A DNA stretch of 64,000 nucleotides, taken from positions 235,982 to 299,981 of the forward strand of contig SACZ01000007.1 of the NCBI GenBank assembly GCA_023369685.1, written 5' to 3'. Below, one piece after another: positions 1 through 8,365 of the stretch. The position numbers were made by a program, and so were the translations under genes. The notes beneath the pieces were generated by a model that did not search any database, was not told where the DNA came from, and saw only the letters and a program-made list of their open reading frames with translations. The stretch's first letter is position 1. Each line of letters opens with the position of its first letter. This stretch comes from Prolixibacteraceae bacterium JC049. Lineage in GTDB: Bacteria > Bacteroidota > Bacteroidia > Bacteroidales > Prolixibacteraceae.

Positions 1-234
1 GTATGAACCTACTAACTTCTTCTTTACATTAACCCCACTACGCTCTACACGTGTAAGTCCGTAAATTCCATAAAGTCCTGCCTCGAAACCTGCTTTATCT
101 TTAAAAAGGTTATCTGGCGAAGAAAGATGAGGAACTTCCTGGTCTAGCTCCGTCTCGCTGCATGAAGGAGCAACCATTAAAAATGCCATTATTGCCACTA
201 GCCACATTGAGTTATATATCTTATTTCTCTTCAT
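1..234 (-). CDS. SusD/RagB-family glycan-binding lipoprotein, N-terminal part only (cut by window edge)
   Basis: The reading frame opens with ATG at 234 and stays open to the window edge, giving 78 codons. The start MKRNKIYNSMWLVAIMAFLM is followed by VAPSCSE, a lipoprotein signal peptide with the acylated Cys at residue 25. The stretch after it, with a DNLFKDKAGFEAGLYGIYG-like segment, is the usual opening of SusD proteins, where the first helices (FKxxxxxxxALxGxY) follow a short linker. It lies 46 bp downstream of a SusC gene on the same strand, which is the normal SusC-SusD order. SusD proteins sit on the outer face of the outer membrane and deliver oligosaccharides to their SusC partner. 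The rest of the gene is outside the window, so substrate and completeness cannot be judged. Confidence 0.85.
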   Translation of the reverse strand, partial: MKRNKIYNSMWLVAIMAFLMVAPSCSETELDQEVPHLSSPDNLFKDKAGFEAGLYGIYGLTRVERSGVNVKKKLVGSY

Positions 235-280
235 CTCTTTTAATTTTTAATTACTGAATGTTTAAAAAACCGATGATTGA

Positions 281-3208
281 TTAAAACGACAACTGTAGTC
301 CTACAACAAACTCTTTTTGTAGAGGAACACTACGCTGTCCGTTGAATTCAGGATCCATTCCATCCCAGTTTGAGATAGTAAACAAGTTGCGACCTGTTAC
401 ATATGCCTTCATGTTTTTGAATCCAATCTCTTTAGCCACACTTTTACTCAACTCGTAGCTAAGAGTAATGTCCTTGATACGAATGAAATCAGCTTTCTCG
501 TACGAGCGTACACCAAATGGGTTAGCCAACTTATTGTTTCTAGGATAGTTGTTCACCGGGTTTTCTGGAGTCCAGTAAGTTCTTTTAATGAAGTTAGTAC
601 GACCATCAAAACCATCAGGCTCAGTAAATTTCGAGTCATTCAGCTTTGTTACTCCCTGCACTCCATGTGCAAAGATGTATAGCGACCAATTTTTATAAGT
701 AAATGTATTGGTCCATCCCCATGTCCATTTAGGATCGCGCTGACCAATAATCTGACGATCTTCGCCATCGATCTTTTTATCACCATTCAGGTCACGAATT
801 TTCACATCGCCAGGAACAGCATTGGGTTGTGCCGAATTAGCAATGTCATCTCCCTCTTGCCATACTCCATCGAACACATAGTCGTAATTTACACGAATAG
901 GCTCACCTACAAACAGTTTTGCTCCTTTATCAAATTCGTTTCCACCATATAGTGAAACAATTTGGTTCTTGTTAGCTGCAAAATTAATTCCGGCATTCCA
1001 TTTGAAATCATCTTCTTCAATTACGTTTCCGTGAATACCCAATTCGATACCAGAGTTCTTAGTTTCACCAATATTTTGCAAGATATTAGATACTCCGTGA
1101 ATTGGAGGAATAGGACGGCGGAAAAGCAAATCGCTGGTTTGCGTGTGATAAAAGTCGAAAGTACCTTGTACACGACCTTGCCATAGAGTGAAGTCGGCAC
1201 CTAAGTTATACGAAGTTGTTTTTTCCCAACCTAAGTCCGAATTCTGCAGCTGCTCTGTTACGAAACCTGGTTTTCCCGATTCTCCAACAACATAGCTGTA
1301 GTAACCATTGAAATCGCTCATGGTAGCTAAGTTATCATATGGTCCAACTGCCTGGTTACCATTCTGACCAATTGATAAACGAACTTTCAAGCTCGACAAT
1401 ACATCTCCTTTGAAAAACTCTTCGTTATGTACGTTCCATCCCAATGCTACTGATGGGAAAACACCATACTTTTTATCTGCACCGAAGCCCGAGAAACCGT
1501 CACGACGCACTGTCGCAGTAATTAAATAGCGATTATCATAGCTATAGTTCAAACGTCCCATTTGCGATAATAAAGTGGTACTCCAAAATCCTACTCCAGG
1601 AGTAATACTTGCCGCATTAGCTGGCTTGTAATAGCTAAAAATATCATTTGCATATCCACTGGTTTTCAGTGTATTCCCTTTATACTTTTCGTACTGATAA
1701 CTGTAAAGACCTGTGAAAGCAATACTATGTTTTCCAAACTCTTTATTATACGTTACAATATTCTCCACCAAGTAGTTGAAATTTCTTCCCACACTTGTTT
1801 CACCCAATCCTAACACACCATCTTCGGTATCTCTTCCGTAGTATTGAGCCTTATCGCGCAATCCAACTTCAACGCCAGTATTTAATTTATAAGCCAAACC
1901 TGGAATAAATGGCAACTTCACATTGAATGAATTGTTGGTGATAACACGATAGGCTTTATCCTCATGATCAGCCAAAGTCGACTGGAACGGATTACCAAAA
2001 TAGGTATCGGTAGGCCATGGATAAACCGTTAAACGACCTTCGTCATCGTACTTTTTAGCAAATGGATTCATCGAATAACCGTAACCTGTACTCACCGGAA
2101 TTCCACTTCTATCGATATAATTTAGCTGTGTATTGGTAGAATACGATAACCATTCGTTCAATGTAGTATTTAAGTTTACACGCAAGTTGTAGCGGCTAAA
2201 ATCATCGTTTACAGCAATACCTTTACTGTTGAACAGAGTTGCTGAAACATAGTAAGTTGTTTTATCGCTTCCACCACGTACCGAAATATTGTGTTCTTGC
2301 TTTGCTCCGTTACGGAATACTTCATCTTGCCAGTTGGTCCACTCTCCAGCATCTAAACGACCTTGTTCAAACGCATCCAAATCGGCATTGTAACGCTCTT
2401 TCTTCCATGCAGCGTAAGCTGGTCCATCGTAAACATCGAAATATTTCCCAATAACACTGGCTCCATAATATCCGCTATAAGAGAAAGTAGCTTCTCCTTT
2501 TTTACCCGACTTGGTTTTGATTAGGATAACACCATTGGAACCACGAGAACCGTAAATCGCCACCGAAGAAGCATCCTTTAAGATACTCATCGATTCGATA
2601 TCAGTAGGTACAATGTCTGAAAGGCTTCCTGAAAAAGGTACACCATCTAAAACAATTAGTGGACTGTTATTGGCATTCACCGAATTTCTTCCTCGAATCA
2701 ATAACTCCACACTACCTCCTTCGGCATTTGAGCTAGATGAAGAGATGTTGACTCCGGCAACAGCTCCTTGAAGAGCCTGTGTGAAGTTAGCATTGGGTTT
2801 CCCCTCCATTCTATCCATCTTAACCGTTGAAACGGCTCCGGTAACATCTGATTTCTTCTGTACACCATAACCAACAGCAACTACTTCGTCTAAGCCAATG
2901 GCGTCGACTTCCATAACTACCTGTAAGTTGTTCTTACTGGTTACATCGATCTCTTGCGTTGTCATTCCCACAAATGAAAACACCAAAACATTATTCCCTT
3001 CAGGCTGAGAAATACTAAAATCGCCATCGAAATTGGTAACAGTACCAACTGTTGTTCCTTTAAACACAATAGAAACACCAGGAATTGGCTCTTTCGCATC
3101 ATCCAGCACCTTACCTGTAATTACCCTCTTCTGGGCATAACTTACAGTCCCACATAGTAGCAACACAAGTGCCAACATCCAATGGGATAAATAACTGCGT
3201 TTTTTCAT
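281..3208 (-). CDS. SusC/RagA-type TonB-dependent outer-membrane transporter
   Basis: This 975-aa protein should form the outer-membrane barrel that imports glycan fragments using TonB energy. It starts with a signal peptide ending near VSYAQ. A carboxypeptidase-regulatory-like beta domain follows (about residues 28-110, with VLDDAKEPIPGVSI and FSFVGM). Next come the SusC signature GLDEVVAVGYG and a plug domain with the RGSNGVILIKTKSG motif, then a long beta-barrel ending in a C-terminal Phe (VVGLQLSF). There is no STN domain, so unlike the SusC at 37.5 kb it shows no built-in link to a FecR/ECF pair. It follows a GH2 gene after 142 bp and precedes SusD by 46 bp, so the four minus-strand genes likely act as one glycan-use locus. 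The substrate is unknown; the GH2 neighbour hints at a galactoside-type glycan. Confidence 0.95.
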   Translation of the reverse strand: MKKRSYLSHWMLALVLLLCGTVSYAQKRVITGKVLDDAKEPIPGVSIVFKGTTVGTVTNFDGDFSISQPEGNNVLVFSFVGMTTQEIDVTSKNNLQVVMEVDAIGLDEVVAVGYGVQKKSDVTGAVSTVKMDRMEGKPNANFTQALQGAVAGVNISSSSSNAEGGSVELLIRGRNSVNANNSPLIVLDGVPFSGSLSDIVPTDIESMSILKDASSVAIYGSRGSNGVILIKTKSGKKGEATFSYSGYYGASVIGKYFDVYDGPAYAAWKKERYNADLDAFEQGRLDAGEWTNWQDEVFRNGAKQEHNISVRGGSDKTTYYVSATLFNSKGIAVNDDFSRYNLRVNLNTTLNEWLSYSTNTQLNYIDRSGIPVSTGYGYSMNPFAKKYDDEGRLTVYPWPTDTYFGNPFQSTLADHEDKAYRVITNNSFNVKLPFIPGLAYKLNTGVEVGLRDKAQYYGRDTEDGVLGLGETSVGRNFNYLVENIVTYNKEFGKHSIAFTGLYSYQYEKYKGNTLKTSGYANDIFSYYKPANAASITPGVGFWSTTLLSQMGRLNYSYDNRYLITATVRRDGFSGFGADKKYGVFPSVALGWNVHNEEFFKGDVLSSLKVRLSIGQNGNQAVGPYDNLATMSDFNGYYSYVVGESGKPGFVTEQLQNSDLGWEKTTSYNLGADFTLWQGRVQGTFDFYHTQTSDLLFRRPIPPIHGVSNILQNIGETKNSGIELGIHGNVIEEDDFKWNAGINFAANKNQIVSLYGGNEFDKGAKLFVGEPIRVNYDYVFDGVWQEGDDIANSAQPNAVPGDVKIRDLNGDKKIDGEDRQIIGQRDPKWTWGWTNTFTYKNWSLYIFAHGVQGVTKLNDSKFTEPDGFDGRTNFIKRTYWTPENPVNNYPRNNKLANPFGVRSYEKADFIRIKDITLSYELSKSVAKEIGFKNMKAYVTGRNLFTISNWDGMDPEFNGQRSVPLQKEFVVGLQLSF

Positions 3209-3217
3209 AAAAAAAAT

Positions 3218-3293
3218 CTTAGTTTGGTTTAATCTCTACATTTAGTGGAATATCAGAAGTTACCCGTGCTTATCGCCCTTTCTTAGTTTGGTT
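3218..3293. repeat. Pair of 12-bp direct repeats between GH2 and susC
   Basis: CTTAGTTTGGTT occurs at 3218-3229 and again at 3282-3293, 64 bp apart, in the 142-bp gap upstream of the minus-strand susC gene. On the susC strand it reads AACCAAACTAAG. The proximal copy is about 10 bp from the susC start. Two copies in a short gap suggest operator sites or leader elements, but no regulator can be named. No clear terminator was seen in the gap, so read-through from the GH2 gene remains possible. Confidence 0.35.
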
Positions 3294-3350
3294 ATTAGTT
3301 TTATCTCGATAGCGATTGGCCCTTGATGTTATCCTCTTTTACCCACTAAT

Positions 3351-5786
3351 CTATATCTCACTTATTCGACCCTCTTTATCTATTCGATAAAAGACAGTCT
3401 TAACATTCTTAACTTCTACCTTTAAGATTCCTTCAGCGTTTTTAAGCTGACACCACGAGCGACCATTACATAGCTGAACCAGACTTGAACCATTTACTGT
3501 TCCCATGTCTTTTATCAACTCTCCTTCTCCCATGAATTCGTAGCGAACCCAGTTACGTGCATCTAAACATGTAATGCCTGTTTTGTCTGATACACGCAAC
3601 TCGAATTCGTTGACCTTCTCTCCTTTTCTCTTCAATGTCAATTTCACTTGAGAAGGCGTAGTCCATTGTCTGTCCTCGTAGTTCTGAACTATAGTATCGG
3701 TTACTTTACTTCCATCTTTAATCCCAATTGCCTCAATCTTATTCTCGCCTGCTTTAAAAACTACTTTCCAACGCAATCCGGCTGCCGGAAAATCCTGACT
3801 ATTGCGCTTGCGTTTACCCAAGCTCTCTCCATTTAGGAATAGTTCTACCTGTTCGCAATTGGAGTAAACCTTAATCAATTTCTCTTCTCCTGCTTCGCCC
3901 CAACGCTCAGGCCAGGTATGTCCATAAATATGAATCATTGGTTTTTCGGCCCAATAGGACTGAAAAACATAGTAGCTCTCTTTCGGTGTTAAATCGCGCT
4001 GAATAACTCCCTTCTGATTGATGTAAGGAAGCGGATTATCTGGACGCAATGGCGTGCTAAAATCTTTGAATACCCACTGAGCTGTTCCCGTTAGCCAATC
4101 CATTGTTTCTTGCTCCTTCAGGTGCCAATCCATCAGGTTGCAGATATAAGACTCCGACCAATCACCATCTTTCGATGCACGTGCAATTCCTCCTTTCATC
4201 AGAAAATCACCATTGCGTTCATCGGCTCCTTGCCCTACAGGAATCTTCTCCAATCCTTTATCTGGCGATTCGGAATGACGACGCGCATGAGAACTTCCTC
4301 CCCACTCTACATGAATGAATCGCGTCACTTTGGCAGCTTCCTCTTCCGAAACCTTCTTATATTCTGTGAATTTTCCACGATACCAGCCAGCCCAAATTGA
4401 TGGAGAATATACATCTACCACATCAGAGCAAAATTTGCAGCGACGAATGGATGTTTTTCGCTGACTGTCCATTTCGTGAGCAATATCGTTCAGCTCACTC
4501 ATGAATGCTTTAATGGCTTGCTTATCGAATTCTTTGAAATCGCCACGCCAATCGTTCTCGTTACCCAATCCCCATAGAATAACACTTGGATGATTGTAGT
4601 GCTGATTGATCATATTACGCAACATGCGCTTGGCTTGTGCCTGATAAGTTTTTCCTCCCAAACCTCCACGACACCAAGGAATTTCTTCCCAAACAACAAT
4701 CCCCAGGCTATCGCATAAGCTCAACACCAATTCCGATTGCTGATAATGACCAAGACGCAAGAAGTTTACTCCCATATCTTTCATCATCTGCATTTCTCTG
4801 CGCACAATAGAATCGGGAGTAGCAGCACCATATCCTGCATGATCCTCATGACAGTGAGTTCCACGCAGCAACACTCGCTTGCCATTCAAAAAGAAAGGAC
4901 CTTTCTCTTTAAATTCGAAATCACGGATTCCAATCTTGAACTCCTGAATATCACTTCCCACTTCAGAAGTTGCTGTTACCTTACAACTGTATAGTTCAGG
5001 TGTCTCAATCGACCAAAGCTTAGGCTTCTTCAGCTGCAGCTGCATAGAACCGTCAGCAAAAGAAGCTTCCCCTTTGGCTACTCTCCTCCCTGAAGGATCA
5101 GTAATTTCTGTTTTAACTTTACCTGATACGTTGTTTGCGTTTTTTAGCGTGAAAGCCACATCAACAACAGCTTTCTTTCTATTTTTTGATAATGTAGAAG
5201 TTACTTTTAACTGATTGATATAACTGGTTGGCACTACCTCTAACCACACATTGCGATAGATACCACCATACACATTAAAGTCGGACATATCAGAAGGAAT
5301 CATCTCCAAATCGCGTGAATTATCTACTCGCACCGATAATACCACCTTTTGATTCTTCGATTGAGGCAACTCTTGTTTCAAAGCGGAAGTAATATCTACT
5401 CGCCACTCATCGTAACCACCGACATGTTTTCCCACCAACTGTTCGTTAATGTACACTTGCGCCTTCTGTCCTACTCCTTCGAAATGAAGTAACACCCGCT
5501 TATCACCCCAACTCTCTTTAACACTCAACATGCGCTTGTACCATGTAGCTCCCTCGTAATATTTCACATCGGGATTTACACCATCCAAAGCGTTGTAACA
5601 GTGTGGCAATTGCACTTTTTGCCAAGCTATTGTTCGGTTAAATGGTTTGCGAATGGCCTCGTAAGGTCCACCCAAATCCGACTTTACAAACTGCCAGTCG
5701 TTGTTTAATGTTACACGTTTTCTCTGTTGGCCAAAGACGGTAACGGCCAAACAGCATAAAATAATTGCACTTAAAAATTTACTCAT
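3351..5786 (-). CDS. Secreted glycoside hydrolase family 2 enzyme (beta-galactosidase-like)
   Basis: This 811-aa protein has a signal peptide (MSKFLSAIILCCLAVTVFGQ). The order is GH2 N-terminal sugar-binding domain (about 25-190), immunoglobulin-like middle domain (190-290) and TIM barrel (from about 295). The expected acid/base Glu is E410 in ILWGLGNEN and a good nucleophile candidate is E494 in FIHVEWGG; both fit the GH2 retaining mechanism. A C-terminal region of about 200 residues has beta-sandwich character (KVYSNCEQVELFLNGESLG). It would cleave beta-linked sugars in the periplasm or at the cell surface. It lies 24 bp after the alkaline phosphatase gene and 142 bp before susC, in a likely operon. 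The family is clear, but beta-galactosidase against beta-mannosidase or glucuronidase cannot be settled by eye. Confidence 0.9.
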   Translation of the reverse strand: MSKFLSAIILCCLAVTVFGQQRKRVTLNNDWQFVKSDLGGPYEAIRKPFNRTIAWQKVQLPHCYNALDGVNPDVKYYEGATWYKRMLSVKESWGDKRVLLHFEGVGQKAQVYINEQLVGKHVGGYDEWRVDITSALKQELPQSKNQKVVLSVRVDNSRDLEMIPSDMSDFNVYGGIYRNVWLEVVPTSYINQLKVTSTLSKNRKKAVVDVAFTLKNANNVSGKVKTEITDPSGRRVAKGEASFADGSMQLQLKKPKLWSIETPELYSCKVTATSEVGSDIQEFKIGIRDFEFKEKGPFFLNGKRVLLRGTHCHEDHAGYGAATPDSIVRREMQMMKDMGVNFLRLGHYQQSELVLSLCDSLGIVVWEEIPWCRGGLGGKTYQAQAKRMLRNMINQHYNHPSVILWGLGNENDWRGDFKEFDKQAIKAFMSELNDIAHEMDSQRKTSIRRCKFCSDVVDVYSPSIWAGWYRGKFTEYKKVSEEEAAKVTRFIHVEWGGSSHARRHSESPDKGLEKIPVGQGADERNGDFLMKGGIARASKDGDWSESYICNLMDWHLKEQETMDWLTGTAQWVFKDFSTPLRPDNPLPYINQKGVIQRDLTPKESYYVFQSYWAEKPMIHIYGHTWPERWGEAGEEKLIKVYSNCEQVELFLNGESLGKRKRNSQDFPAAGLRWKVVFKAGENKIEAIGIKDGSKVTDTIVQNYEDRQWTTPSQVKLTLKRKGEKVNEFELRVSDKTGITCLDARNWVRYEFMGEGELIKDMGTVNGSSLVQLCNGRSWCQLKNAEGILKVEVKNVKTVFYRIDKEGRISEI

Positions 5787-5810
5787 GATTTACAGTTAAA
5801 TTTATTCTTG

Positions 5811-6962
5811 TTAGTTCTTACGATTACGTATCATTTCCATCATCTTACGGGCAATAGCCGTATTCTGCATAATTCCCGTGAACGCTTTGGCTCCCGGACC
5901 AAAAGCAAATATGGGCACAGGTGTTCCGGTATGTTTTCCCCAAATGAATTGCCCGCTCACTTCTCCTTTTTGCATTACACCGCCTGTGTTACTCATTCCT
6001 CCAGTTTCATGATCGGCTGTTACAATAACCAGCGTCTCGCGATCTTTCACTGCAAACTCTAATGCTCTACCAATAGCTTGGTCGAAGTCCAACATCTCTT
6101 TGGTTACAAAAGGAGTCTTATTTTGGTGTCCGCCGGCATCAATTTTACTCGCTTCCACCATTAAGAAAAATCCTTTGGAGTTCTCATTCAGAAGGCGAAT
6201 GGCCTGCTCGGTACTTTCCGAAAGCATCTGCCCTCGTTCTGGATAATGCGGAACATGCATATCGGCAAAAAGGCCAACCACACTGGCTTTCTTCACCTTT
6301 TTCAGCTCATCTACATTGTGAACCACCTGCATACCTTTTTTTCGAAGTGAATCGGAAATATTTAATCCATCGGTTCTATTCTCAAAATGTTTGCGTCCAC
6401 CACCAATTGCCACATCAATATCACTTTTGAACAAATCGTAAGCGATGGCTTCGTATTCATTTCGGTGTGGCTGATGTGCATAAAACACGGCAGGAGTAGC
6501 ATGATTTACCAAAGCTGTTGTTACCACTCCGGTATTCATTCCTTTTTTAGAGGCCACTTCACAAACGTTTTCTACCTTCTTTCCATTGGCATCTAATCCA
6601 ATGGCATGATTATAGGTTTTCACACCGCACGCCAAGGCTGTTCCACCTGCAGCAGAATCGGTAATATAATTGTCGGCCGATTGCGTTCTTGAAAATCCAA
6701 CATGTTTGAAATTCTCCAGATAAAGCCTTCCCTGGTTGGCAGTCATACCGGCAAATACCTGAGCAACTCCCATTCCGTCGCCAATCATTAATATGATATT
6801 CTTAGGCTGAGAACTAAACTGTACTTCCGGGTAATAAGTCACCTTATGAAGCAGTCCACCCTCAAATGTTTCCTTAAATTTTTTGTTCTTCGGATCTTTA
6901 TACTCTTCCTGTGCTGTTCCTACAAAAGGAAATAAGCATAACAATAAAACAATTATACGCAT
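5811..6962 (-). CDS. Alkaline phosphatase (PhoA family), exported
   Basis: The protein has about 383 residues from the preferred ATG at 6962, which gives a clean signal peptide MRIIVLLLCLFPFVGTAQ; an upstream ATG at 6977 adds five residues that spoil it. Family motifs are visible: the metal-binding segment ILMIGDGMGVAQV, the nucleophile motif TDSAAGGTALACG (Ser about residue 103) and the C-terminal VTADHETGG metal ligands. It hydrolyses phosphate monoesters in the periplasm. It is the first gene of a minus-strand run into a GH2 gene (24 bp gap) and a SusC/SusD pair, so it may strip phosphate from a phosphorylated glycan instead of serving general phosphate scavenging. That role is inferred from context only. 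Confidence 0.93.
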   Translation of the reverse strand: MRIIVLLLCLFPFVGTAQEEYKDPKNKKFKETFEGGLLHKVTYYPEVQFSSQPKNIILMIGDGMGVAQVFAGMTANQGRLYLENFKHVGFSRTQSADNYITDSAAGGTALACGVKTYNHAIGLDANGKKVENVCEVASKKGMNTGVVTTALVNHATPAVFYAHQPHRNEYEAIAYDLFKSDIDVAIGGGRKHFENRTDGLNISDSLRKKGMQVVHNVDELKKVKKASVVGLFADMHVPHYPERGQMLSESTEQAIRLLNENSKGFFLMVEASKIDAGGHQNKTPFVTKEMLDFDQAIGRALEFAVKDRETLVIVTADHETGGMSNTGGVMQKGEVSGQFIWGKHTGTPVPIFAFGPGAKAFTGIMQNTAIARKMMEMIRNRKN

Positions 6963-7375
6963 GTCAACCTGAACCATATCCTTCTACTTCTATTGGATTT
7001 TGTATTAAAACTTTTGTGGTAAAGACTTTTAATCCCTCTGTCTTTTTTTCACAATGGCAAGGTATTTCAACCCAATGGCTAAGCTTGTAAAATATGTTGC
7101 AGTTATGAGAAGTATTGTTGTAAAAAAACATTCATGTTGCATCCCATACACATATGAACAATCTTATTATCAATCAGTAACAAAACATTATCAAAAAATC
7201 CATTTCAACCTACCATCAATGGTCAATTAGTTACCATTTCCAGTCTTAACAGAGTAGCTGCACGATAAGTATTCACATTTTTCTCTCTTTTTTTTCATCT
7301 TCTTGTCACAAAACATAACTTTAGTTTGACTTTATATTGAAAGCTGATATTTAAAACAGAAAAAAAGCGTATCGA
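6963..7375. promoter_or_regulatory. Divergent intergenic region between alkaline phosphatase and ECF sigma genes
   Basis: This 413-bp AT-rich gap carries no credible gene and must hold two outward-facing promoters. On the plus strand TAACTTTA (7316-7323) is one mismatch from the Bacteroidota -7 consensus TANNTTTG, but no TTTG box lies at the usual 19-21 bp; TTG at 7303-7305 is only 10 bp upstream. No convincing -7 box was found for the minus-strand operon. An ECF sigma factor often drives its own promoter, whose sequence cannot be recognised here. Confidence 0.4.
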
Positions 7376-7867
7376 TTGGTATTATTTGAGGAGATATATT
7401 CGGAATACTATTTCATGGTAAATCGTTTTTCGGTTCGAATGACCGGAGAACAGAATACAGCAGACGATATTACTCAAGAAGTTTTTCTTGACCTGTATCA
7501 CCAGCTAAAAGCCAAAAAAGAAATCCGCTCTATGAAGAGCTGGTTGTTTCGTATAGCGGCCAATAAAAGTATCAATCACATGCGCAAACTTGGAAAAATA
7601 GAACTAACTGAAAACAACACCCCATTCGAGAAGTTGATAGAGCCTGAAAGGGAATATGAACTGACCGAAGAACTTAACGAATCGATACAACAATTAGAAG
7701 AGCAAGACCAGGTTTTACTGGCGCTCTACAGTGAAGGACTCAGCTACAAAGAGATTGCGGAAGTTACTGGCATTAAAGTTACATCAGTAGGTAAGACGTT
7801 ATCCAGAGCATTGAGTCGACTTAGGAAAACTTTTAAACACAATTACCATGAATTGTTCTCAGAATGA
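7376..7867 (+). CDS. ECF-type RNA polymerase sigma factor
   Basis: This 163-aa protein has the two-domain form of ECF sigma-70 factors. Region 2 covers about residues 8-75 (ADDITQEVFLDLYHQL, then KSWLFRIAANKSINHMR). Region 4 covers about 105-155, with the helix-turn-helix LSYKEIAEVTGIKVTSVGKT. The only start giving a full region 2 is TTG at 7376: an in-frame stop lies at 7352 and the first ATG is at residue 14 within helix 1. The stop overlaps the start of a zinc-finger anti-sigma gene, so the two are translationally coupled. The regulon is unknown. The beta-propeller genes just downstream are natural candidates, and the FecR at 36.3 kb, which lacks its own sigma, is a weaker one. Confidence 0.9.
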   Translation: MVLFEEIYSEYYFMVNRFSVRMTGEQNTADDITQEVFLDLYHQLKAKKEIRSMKSWLFRIAANKSINHMRKLGKIELTENNTPFEKLIEPEREYELTEELNESIQQLEEQDQVLLALYSEGLSYKEIAEVTGIKVTSVGKTLSRALSRLRKTFKHNYHELFSE

Positions 7868-8285
7868 ATTGCTTCAGGCATACGCAGATGGTGAATTGGA
7901 CGCAGCTAATCGTTTTATGGTGGAACAGCATTTATTGCACTGTTCCAACTGTAAACAAGAATTGGAAACAATTCTTCAGTTGCGAGATTTATTGAAAAAC
8001 CGATACGAGACGGACAGTAGTAAGGAGATACCTCCTTTTAACTATCCGCCCAAAAGAAAACTATACCGCCAGGCATGGATCTGGTGGGGAGCAACAGCAG
8101 CAATGCTGGTTATAGCGCTTACGGTATATCTTCAGGTGCCCACGATGGAAAAAAGCAGTACTTCTGACTTTTACATCGAATTTGAGACTTATACCGATGC
8201 CAATAAGCCCATTGATGAACAGCCACTTGAATTGGTTATTATTGAGTCGAACCAAGAACAGGAATTGATGCAGTCTAACTTTTAA
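7848..8285 (+). CDS. Membrane-anchored zinc-finger anti-sigma factor
   Basis: This 145-aa protein has an N-terminal anti-sigma zinc finger of the H-x3-C-x2-C type: His28, Cys32 and Cys35 in EQHLLHCSNC. A proline-rich linker follows, then one transmembrane helix at about residues 77-96 (WIWWGATAAMLVIALTVYL) and a short acidic outer domain of about 45 residues rich in Glu and Gln. It should hold the neighbouring ECF sigma at the inner membrane until an envelope signal releases it. Its start lies 20 bp inside the sigma gene, which favours matched production of the two partners. The outer domain is too short for a known sensor fold. Confidence 0.88.
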   Translation: MNCSQNELLQAYADGELDAANRFMVEQHLLHCSNCKQELETILQLRDLLKNRYETDSSKEIPPFNYPPKRKLYRQAWIWWGATAAMLVIALTVYLQVPTMEKSSTSDFYIEFETYTDANKPIDEQPLELVIIESNQEQELMQSNF

Positions 8286-8365
8286 CAATCAGTTGCTCTT
8301 GTCCGACACAACAGATGTAACCTTCGGCATAAAAGTCTTTTAATACAAAGTCAAAATTCGAAATT

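Noticed and set aside
4103..4400. Overlapping plus-strand open frames of 71 and 96 codons inside the first GH2 gene
   Set aside because: They are antisense to the TIM-barrel region, have no ribosome-binding site, and their products look like random translation.
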